From contig JBIOJM010000336.1 of NCBI GenBank assembly GCA_044450785.1, positions 1 to 11,265 on the forward strand: a DNA stretch of 11,265 nucleotides. The letters run 5' to 3'. Position numbers and translations under genes: made by a program. Origin of the DNA: JBIOJM01 sp044450785 (lineage in GTDB: Bacteria > Planctomycetota > Planctomycetia > Isosphaerales > Isosphaeraceae). The notes beneath the pieces were generated by a model. It worked only from the letters and a program-made list of their open reading frames with translations. It ran no database searches and was not told where the DNA came from. This document shows positions 6,325 through 11,265 of the stretch, piece by piece; the first letter of the stretch is position 1; each line of letters begins with the position of its first letter.

Positions 6325-7593
6325 ATGAGCTATGTCTCTCACCTTTCTTGCACGGTTTGCGGTGCCGAGTATCCGGCAGGCCGGGTGATGAACTTGTGCG
6401 AGCGTGACGGCCGGCCGCTCCAGGTCGTGCTCGAGCTCGATCGACTGAGGGCGGAGCGCGGCCGGGACGGCTGGTGGACTCCGTCGCGGCGGGACCTGTG
6501 GCGATTCGGCGGCCTGTTGCCCGTGGACGTCGACCTACCCGAGGATCGCCGCTACGTCATCACGCGCGGGGAGGGTTTCACGCCGTCGCGTGCGTATCCT
6601 CATCCGCTGGCCGACCGACTCGGCTGTCGACTCGAAGTGAAGGACGAGGGGAAGCACTACCCCGGCCACGGGGGAAATCCAACGCTGTCCTTCAAGGACC
6701 GAGGCATGGCCATGACCGTCTCCGTGGCCAAATCGCTCGGCTTGAGCCGACTCGCTGTTCCGACTCAAGGGAACGCCGGCGATTCCCTGGCTGAATACGC
6801 GGTCGCGGCCGAGATCGAGGCGGTCATCGTCATGTCTCCGGATACCGATCTGCCGGTGCTGGGAAGAGTGGCCGCTTTGGCTCGCCTTCACCCCGAGCGT
6901 GTCAAGCTGGACATCGTGGCGGGAACGATCATCGATTGTGGCAAGCGCGTTCGCGAAGAATACGTGCCGCGCGGCTACTTCAACGTCGCCACCTTCCAGG
7001 AGCCCGGCTGGCGCACTGAAGGGAAGAAGACGCTGGGGCTCGAGATGGCCGAACCGTCCGGCGAACGCCTGACAGAACGGCGCTGGAAGCTGCCGGACGT
7101 GATCGTCTATCCGACGGGGGGCGGCACCGGGGTGGTCGGCATGGCGAAGGCGTTCGACGAGCTCGAGGTCCTGGGCTTGGTCGGCCCCGAGCGGCCGCGG
7201 ATGGTGTGCGTCCAGAGCACCGCGAGCACGCCTCTCGTTCGCGCCTTTGAAACCGGCGCCGCGGACATCGAGCCGAAACCCCCCGGCCGAACGATCGCCA
7301 CGGGTCTGAACGTGGCACAGAACGTCGGGCATGTCAACGTCCTGCGGATCGTCCGCGCGACCGGCGGTTGTGCCATTTCGGTCTCCGAGGAGGCGATTAG
7401 CGAAACGATCCGCGGCGAATGGCGCGATCGCCGGTTCGCATGGTCGCCGGAAGGGGCCGCGACCCTCGCGGCGGTTCCCGAGCTTGCCGATCGGGGGATG
7501 ATCCGTCCCCATGACCGCGTGGTCCTGGTCAACACGGCCTCCGCCGAGAAATACATGCCGGCGATCCGCGATCTGCTGGACGGTGGGCTTTGA
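6325..7593 (+). CDS. thrC: Threonine synthase (PLP-dependent, fold type II)
   Basis: This 422-residue cytoplasmic enzyme should convert O-phosphohomoserine to threonine and phosphate, the last step of threonine synthesis. PLP is expected to bind Lys124 in LSFKDRGM (121-128), and its phosphate group is held by the glycine loop PTGGGTGVVGM (263-273). The N-terminus carries three cysteines in a CxxC..C arrangement (C9, C12, C25) like a small zinc ribbon, as often seen in bacterial and archaeal threonine synthases of this branch. Other conserved blocks are GEGFTP (82-87) and TQGNAGDSLAEY, which binds the substrate. Related fold-II enzymes (threonine dehydratase, cysteate synthase) are possible, but length and motifs favour threonine synthase. 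It starts 4 nt after the M16 stop codon, so it is translationally coupled with or at least co-transcribed with the M16 genes. It converges with the kinase gene, 5 bp apart, with no terminator between. Confidence 0.88.
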   Translation: MSYVSHLSCTVCGAEYPAGRVMNLCERDGRPLQVVLELDRLRAERGRDGWWTPSRRDLWRFGGLLPVDVDLPEDRRYVITRGEGFTPSRAYPHPLADRLGCRLEVKDEGKHYPGHGGNPTLSFKDRGMAMTVSVAKSLGLSRLAVPTQGNAGDSLAEYAVAAEIEAVIVMSPDTDLPVLGRVAALARLHPERVKLDIVAGTIIDCGKRVREEYVPRGYFNVATFQEPGWRTEGKKTLGLEMAEPSGERLTERRWKLPDVIVYPTGGGTGVVGMAKAFDELEVLGLVGPERPRMVCVQSTASTPLVRAFETGAADIEPKPPGRTIATGLNVAQNVGHVNVLRIVRATGGCAISVSEEAISETIRGEWRDRRFAWSPEGAATLAAVPELADRGMIRPHDRVVLVNTASAEKYMPAIRDLLDGGL

Positions 7594-7598
7594 CTTGA

Positions 7599-10544
7599 CT
7601 ACTCGGGGCTCGGTTTGACGCTGTCCAGGAGTGCCTGGAAAGTGGGCTCGTTGCGGAAGCGGGCGAGATCGGGGTCAGTGCGCAGCGCGACGGAGTCGCG
7701 GTATCCGTTACGGATCGCCGCGCCCAGGGCCTCGAGCAACCGCGACACGTCGCGCCGGCGGCGCTCGACGTCGGGTTCGCCGGCCGCGGACGCGGCGAAG
7801 CAGCGTGCCAGGGGAAGCAACACGGCCGGGCGCAGGGCGGCCCGAGGAAAGATGTCCTCGGCCTTCCGCACCGCCTCGTCGCGCCGGCCGCAGCGAGCCA
7901 GCGCGAGGGCGAGCGCCGCCTGAAAAGGCACGATGCGGGGCTCGAGCTGAGCCAGCTCGGCGCGGATCTCCAGGGCCGTGCGCCAGCCGCGTTCCGCGTC
8001 GTCGGTCTTGCCGCGCCGGAGCGCGTTCGCGGCCTTGCGCTCGTGGCCTGCGGCCACGAGCAGCCGAGGCGCCAGGTCCTCCGGGTCGTGGTCCCGGACC
8101 GCCAAGGCGTGGTGCAGTGACCGGGCAAAAGCCGTTTCGGCCTCGCCGTCCTCCCCGCGGCGCGCCAGCGCGTCGCCGTAATCGCCGCAGACGGCCGCCA
8201 GGTCCCCCTGGAAGCTGAAGTCCCGGGGAAACTGATGGGTCAGATCTTCGCAGATTCGAATGGCCTGGTTGAATTGGTCGCGAGCAGCCGGCCAGTCGTC
8301 GAGGTGGCTCTGCGCGACTCCCAGCCAGACGTGGGCTTCGGACAGGTAGCTCCGGGCCGAGACGTTCTTGGGTTCCGCCTTGGACCAGGCTGTACGATTC
8401 TCGAGCGCGACTTGAAGCTGGTCGCGCGCGAGGGCGGGGTGCCCGAGGCTCAGCTCGGCGACGCCCAGCTTCAGGGCGATGTGCGAGAGGAGCCGATGAT
8501 TGTCGACGTCCTTGAAATGTCCGCTGCGCGGCTGCCGGGCGATCTGCTCCTGGATGTCCCAGGCTCGGCGGAATTCGTCCCGCGCCCGCTTGAAGTCGCC
8601 ATCGAGATCCTGGGCGGTCTCGCCGAGCCGCAGGAGCATGAGGGCGAGGTTGGCGCGTGCCTGGTCATTGTCCGGCTGAACGCGGGCGAACCGGGCGAGC
8701 ACGTCATAACCCTGCTGATACTGCCGCCGTGCGTCCTCGCCCTGGCCGAGCTTTCTGAGCAAGTCGCCCAACTGCTGGTGAGTGGCGGCCACGGCGAACG
8801 AGGTGACCTCCTGCCCCTCGATCCGCTCGGCCATCGGGACCACGTCCTCGACGAGCATGGTCGTCAGGTCGTCGCGGAGTCGGAGCCACTCAGCCTCGGC
8901 GCGCTCCGGGGCGTGCTTGGCGAGGAGACGGCGCAGCACCTGCTCTCCGAGGCGGAGCATGTGCGCGATGGCGTCGCGAGCGGTCGTCGTGGCGACCGCG
9001 GCGCGGCGCCGGGCCAGGTCCTCGCTCGACCGGGCCCGCTGCGCATTCTGGCGGGCCGTCTCGGCGTTCTTGCTTGCGAGTTCCTCGTTTTGCCGCGCCG
9101 TCTCGGCGTTGTGCCTGGCGAGGGCTTCGTTTCGGCGGGCCGTCTCGGCGTTGGCGACTGCGACCCGCTCGTGGGCCAGCGCCAGCCGGTAGAGCAAGGT
9201 CGAGGTGACCGACCAGGCGACGACCAGCAGGGCGACGGCCCCGCTCAAGGCGGCGACCCGCCGGTTGCGCCGGCACCAGCGCCACAGCCGCTCGGCAGGG
9301 CCGACGGGCCGCGCCAGGATCGGCTCGCCAACTTCGTAGCGGCGGAGGTCCTCCTCCAGTCCAACCGCGGTCATGTACCGCTTCGCCGGGTCTTTCTGGA
9401 GGCACTTGAGACAGATCGTCTCCAGGTCGCGCGGCACCTTCGGCTGGAACTGCGACGGCGGGATCGGCTCTTGCGTGCGGACCTGCTGCAACGTGTCGAG
9501 GACCGAGGCCGCGCGGAACGGCGGCCGGCCGCTCAACAACTCATAGAGAATGGCGCCGAGCCCGTAGACGTCGGCCCGCGGGCCGATTTCCTTGATGCGG
9601 CCCTCGGCTTGCTCGGGCGCCATGTAGCTGGGGGTGCCCAGGATCGAGCCGGACTGGGTCTGACCGGCATCGTCCTCGAGCCGCTTGACCAGCCCGAAGT
9701 CGCTGATTTTCGGCTCACCGCCGGCCGTCAGCAGGATGTTGGCGGGCTTCAGGTCTCGATGCACGATGCCTCGAGCGTGAGCGAATTCCATGCCGCCGGC
9801 CAGTGCGCGCACCAGCCGCGCCGCCTCCGGCGCTGGCTGTGGCGTTCCGTTGATCTTCCTGGCCAGGCTCTCTCCTTCGACGTACTCGAGGGAAAAGAAG
9901 GGGTGGCCGTCTTCCTCACCGACCTCATAGATCTGCACGATGTTTGGATGTTGCAGGTCGGCCACCGCCACGGCCTCGGTACGGAACCGGGCCAGTTCGT
10001 TGGCGCCGTAATGCCGGCCCGCGCGGATCATCTTCAAGGCGACCATCCGCCTCAGACCGCGCTGGCGGGCCTTGTAGACGACCCCCATCCCCCCATGGCC
10101 CAGAACGCCCAGGATCTCATAACCGGAGATTCTGGGTGGGAGTCCGAGAGGGTCGTCTGCCCCGCCGTCGTGAATGAGCTCGGCCGGGTCCACCAGCGTG
10201 AACGGAGGGCTACACGCGCCGACTTTTCCAAACAGCGATTCGCCGGTCGAGGATTCGGTCGAACGCCCGGTCTTTGGCGCGATGTCGACGGTCCCGGCGG
10301 CCGTGATGGCCGGCCAGGCAGCGTCCACTTCGGCCAGCGTCGCCGCGTTCGCCTGGGGCGAGTCGACGATGGTGGCTTCCGGCGCGTCGGCCGCCCGGGC
10401 TTCGTCCGCCACAGTCTCCGCCGTCCCGGCTGGTCTTTTCTCAGGGACCCCGACTGGTCCGAGAGCGAAGTCGAGGTCGTGTGTTCCCGGGGCCGGATCG
10501 GGCGGCTGGCTCATGGGGGATGTTCCGGGTGCGGTGGTGACCAT
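7599..10544 (-). CDS. Membrane Ser/Thr protein kinase with coiled-coil linker and TPR-like tail
   Basis: This 981-residue protein has four parts. Residues 1-140 are Ala/Pro-rich and probably disordered. Residues 142-405 are a complete Hanks-type kinase domain with G-loop GHGGMGVVYKA, Lys171 in VALKMI, helix-C Glu190, the catalytic loop HRDLKPAN with Asp264, DFG at 282-284 and the APEQ motif at 309-312, so it should be active. A transmembrane segment lies at about 431-452 (ALSGAVALLVVAWSV). A periodic helical linker (465-506) leads into a long TPR-like helical region (about 585-960) that should bind partners. The kinase domain precedes the membrane segment and faces the cytoplasm, and the tail would lie on the other side of the membrane, a typical planctomycete layout. 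The ATG at 10544 is used; Met11 (10514) is an alternative, as neither has a good Shine-Dalgarno. The substrate is unknown. The upstream DNA is repeat-rich. Confidence 0.93.
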   Translation of the reverse strand: MVTTAPGTSPMSQPPDPAPGTHDLDFALGPVGVPEKRPAGTAETVADEARAADAPEATIVDSPQANAATLAEVDAAWPAITAAGTVDIAPKTGRSTESSTGESLFGKVGACSPPFTLVDPAELIHDGGADDPLGLPPRISGYEILGVLGHGGMGVVYKARQRGLRRMVALKMIRAGRHYGANELARFRTEAVAVADLQHPNIVQIYEVGEEDGHPFFSLEYVEGESLARKINGTPQPAPEAARLVRALAGGMEFAHARGIVHRDLKPANILLTAGGEPKISDFGLVKRLEDDAGQTQSGSILGTPSYMAPEQAEGRIKEIGPRADVYGLGAILYELLSGRPPFRAASVLDTLQQVRTQEPIPPSQFQPKVPRDLETICLKCLQKDPAKRYMTAVGLEEDLRRYEVGEPILARPVGPAERLWRWCRRNRRVAALSGAVALLVVAWSVTSTLLYRLALAHERVAVANAETARRNEALARHNAETARQNEELASKNAETARQNAQRARSSEDLARRRAAVATTTARDAIAHMLRLGEQVLRRLLAKHAPERAEAEWLRLRDDLTTMLVEDVVPMAERIEGQEVTSFAVAATHQQLGDLLRKLGQGEDARRQYQQGYDVLARFARVQPDNDQARANLALMLLRLGETAQDLDGDFKRARDEFRRAWDIQEQIARQPRSGHFKDVDNHRLLSHIALKLGVAELSLGHPALARDQLQVALENRTAWSKAEPKNVSARSYLSEAHVWLGVAQSHLDDWPAARDQFNQAIRICEDLTHQFPRDFSFQGDLAAVCGDYGDALARRGEDGEAETAFARSLHHALAVRDHDPEDLAPRLLVAAGHERKAANALRRGKTDDAERGWRTALEIRAELAQLEPRIVPFQAALALALARCGRRDEAVRKAEDIFPRAALRPAVLLPLARCFAASAAGEPDVERRRRDVSRLLEALGAAIRNGYRDSVALRTDPDLARFRNEPTFQALLDSVKPSPE
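9027..9152 (-). repeat. Three 42-bp in-frame repeats coding a 14-residue coiled-coil unit
   Basis: Inside the kinase gene a 42-bp unit occurs three times and encodes NAETARxNxxLAxx (starts at residues 465, 479 and 493). The 14-nt core GCCGTCTCGGCGTT (plus strand) is identical at 9055-9068, 9097-9110 and 9139-9152. Two heptads per unit keep the coiled-coil phase, so unit number could vary without breaking the frame or the helix. Confidence 0.85.
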
Positions 10545-10582
10545 CGGGCAAGGGGTCGCGCCCTCTGACGCGATCCGTAGCC

Positions 10583-10599
10583 CAGATTCCAGATTCCAG
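10583..10599. repeat. Heptamer array, CAGATTC repeated
   Basis: CAGATTC CAGATTC CAG, i.e. 2.4 copies of a 7-bp unit, lies about 40-55 bp before the kinase start codon. CTGGAA at 10620-10625 can pair with TTCCAG of the array, giving a small hairpin. Confidence 0.8.
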
Positions 10600-10655
10600 C
10601 ATATCGGGAACGCCGAATTCTGGAAAATGGGACCTGACCGTTCCGTCCCGTTCGA

Positions 10656-10670
10656 GGGGCCGAAATCGCC
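10656..10670. repeat. 15-bp direct repeat, copy 1 (GGGGCCGAAATCGCC)
   Basis: This is identical to 11209-11223, 553 bp away in the same orientation. Each copy lies next to one of the two larger related blocks, so it is likely part of the same dispersed repeat family. Confidence 0.75.
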
Positions 10671-10684
10671 GCAGCCGAACCGAT

Positions 10685-10704
10685 GCGTGGAGCGTGGAGC
10701 GTGG
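10685..10704. repeat. Heptamer array, GCGTGGA repeated
   Basis: GCGTGGA occurs twice, followed by GCGTGG, 2.9 copies of a 7-bp unit. The last partial unit is also the first 6 bp of repeat block A. Confidence 0.8.
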
Positions 10705-10814
10705 TCGGTTTAAGGAGGCGTGAATGCCCCAGCGAGGGCGGGAGGAGCGCAAGTCCCAAGCGGGGGCGACGAGCGCACAATTCGTCGGTTGGGGGCGTGA
10801 AAATCACGACATTG
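10699..10814 (+). repeat. Intergenic repeat block A, with internal 28-bp duplication
   Basis: The first 42 bp match block B (11032-11073) at 34 positions without gaps. Both blocks then share GCGCACA, TTGGGG, AAAAT and CGACAT in the same order. Block A is about 32 bp longer. Most of this is a near-tandem duplication: AGCGAGGGCG at 10731 and AGCGGGGGCG at 10759, each followed by a GAGCGCA-like stretch. Confidence 0.65.
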
Positions 10815-10839
10815 CGCCATTTGCTTGGTAGTTTTGGAC

Positions 10840-10859
10840 TTGCGCATGTCGTGTCTTTT
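10840..10859. repeat. TTGCGCATGTCG direct repeat, copy 1
   Basis: TTGCGCATGTCG (10840-10851) recurs at 10907-10918, and both copies are followed two bases later by TCTTTT. An imperfect inverted copy, CGACATTGCGC, lies just upstream at 10807-10817 and could fold with it. Confidence 0.7.
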
Positions 10860-10906
10860 CAGGGGTATTATTCGGCTCAGGACCCAACTGCTCGTCTGCC
10901 ATGAGG

Positions 10907-10926
10907 TTGCGCATGTCGCATCTTTT
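10907..10926. repeat. TTGCGCATGTCG direct repeat, copy 2
   Basis: This is the second copy, with an identical 12-bp core and a shared TCTTTT tail, 67 bp from the first. Such paired sites upstream of a gene can be operators, but no regulator is known here. Confidence 0.7.
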
Positions 10927-10963
10927 TGCGGAGAATAAGTCATTGGGACGGGGATGATCGGAA

Positions 10964-10977
10964 GGACGGAGGACGGA
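10964..10977. repeat. Heptamer pair, GGACGGA GGACGGA
   Basis: Two perfect tandem copies of a 7-bp unit are followed by the related AGACCGA. It has the same period as the other heptamer arrays of the window but a different unit. Confidence 0.6.
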
Positions 10978-11031
10978 AGACCGAACAAGGGGTACGGAGA
11001 AGACGGTAAACCCGGATGGGAGGGGCCGGGT

Positions 11032-11115
11032 GCGTGATCGGTTCACGGACGCGTGGATGTCCGAGCGATGGCGAAGCGCGCACACAACGCGTTTGGGGTC
11101 GAAAATGTCGACATG
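11032..11115 (+). repeat. Intergenic repeat block B
   Basis: This is the shorter relative of block A in the same orientation, 333 bp downstream (start to start), with a single copy of the unit that is doubled in A. It ends inside the 18-bp palindrome. Confidence 0.65.
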
Positions 11116-11122
11116 TCGACAT
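11105..11122. repeat. 18-bp perfect palindrome ATGTCGACATGTCGACAT
   Basis: The sequence equals its own reverse complement and is made of two ATGTCGAC units plus AT. The half-site ATGTCG also occurs in both TTGCGCATGTCG repeats and, inverted, at 10807. It could be a dimeric regulator site; no evidence beyond symmetry. Confidence 0.8.
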
Positions 11123-11208
11123 GGCCTTGGTCGCATTGACTCGCGCGCGGGCCAGACGCGCGCGATCCCAGAAACCGAACGGACGCGTTACGGCCGACGG
11201 CGGAGGTC

Positions 11209-11223
11209 GGGGCCGAAATCGCC
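11209..11223. repeat. 15-bp direct repeat, copy 2 (GGGGCCGAAATCGCC)
   Basis: This is identical to 10656-10670. A second shared word, ACGGACGCGT, occurs at 11179-11188 just upstream and also inside block B at 11045-11054, suggesting overlapping fragments of one repeat family. Confidence 0.75.
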
Positions 11224-11265
11224 CGGGATCGCTGGAGAGCGACCATCTGATTCTGCGCCCAAGGA

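Larger units (their letters stand above)
10545..11265. other. Repeat-rich non-coding region upstream of the kinase gene
   Basis: About 720 bp hold no gene that I can support. Frames of 60-110 codons on both strands overlap the repeats, have no recognisable motif and no ribosome binding site. The region contains heptamer arrays, two related blocks of about 84 and 116 bp, a 15-bp direct repeat, a TTGCGCATGTCG pair and an 18-bp palindrome, each listed separately. The kinase promoter must lie here; the best minus-strand match (TTCCAG, 16 bp, TATGCT at 10598-10625) is weak. Confidence 0.6.

Noticed and set aside
6535..7512. 325-codon minus-strand frame
   Set aside because: It is a shadow of the threonine synthase gene; no ribosome binding site and no recognisable domain.
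8235..10568. 777-codon open frame on the plus strand
   Set aside because: It lies antisense to the kinase gene, whose domains are unmistakable. Long antisense frames are expected in high-GC coding DNA; the product is a low-complexity Arg/Gly/Leu mix without motifs.
10804..11136. 110-codon minus-strand frame upstream of the kinase
   Set aside because: It is made of the intergenic repeat block and spacer; its resemblance to the frame over block A (HAS.NR-like words) is explained by the DNA repeat, not by a protein family.

Overview
The window looks like chromosomal DNA of a high-GC bacterium, most likely a planctomycete of the Isosphaera/Gemmata kind. The main reason is a 981-residue Ser/Thr kinase (kinase domain, one membrane segment, heptad linker, TPR-like tail), an architecture that is abundant in that phylum. 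Support comes from a GNAT protein with few Shine-Dalgarno signals, a wax-synthase-like MBOAT protein and repeat-rich intergenic DNA. The lineage is inferred from gene style only; there is no rRNA in the window.

Layout, left to right. (1) 1-1115: two plus-strand genes with less GC-biased codons, an unknown protein and a P-loop nucleotide kinase of UPF0200/dephospho-CoA-kinase type. (2) 1103-2215, minus: a membrane-bound O-acyltransferase whose 3' end overlaps the kinase gene and may carry a foreign tail. (3) 2216-3008: a divergent promoter region with two perfect TATAAT boxes, then a GNAT acetyltransferase. (4) 3349-7593, plus: a compact cluster with an M16 peptidase-like subunit that has the R/Y pair but no zinc site, a second M16 subunit that has the HxxEH zinc site but no R/Y pair, and a threonine synthase. 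(5) 7599-10544, minus: the large kinase, convergent with threonine synthase and only 5 bp away. (6) 10545-11265: about 720 bp with no convincing gene but several repeat families.

The most striking element is a 466-bp cassette (4613-5078) inserted exactly between the two M16 genes. It carries one gene for a four-helix-bundle protein of the S23/23S-rRNA-intervening-sequence family. It is bounded by a perfect 31-bp inverted repeat built from four heptamers (AGTTTTC)x4-AGT. The left repeat supplies part of the stop codon of the upstream M16 gene, and the right one ends 3 nt before the start codon of the downstream gene. In the operon mRNA the two arms would pair into one long duplex, much as the flanks of intervening sequences do in 23S rRNA. 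This makes it a candidate minimal mobile element, or mRNA intervening sequence, that could be processed by RNase III and could gate translation of the catalytic M16 subunit.

The two M16 proteins are best read as obligate partners of one heterodimeric metallopeptidase. The link to threonine synthase is only co-transcription. The upstream region of the kinase holds further heptamer arrays, a pair of roughly 100-bp related repeats (one with an internal 28-bp duplication), a 15-bp direct repeat, a TTGCGCATGTCG pair and an 18-bp palindrome.
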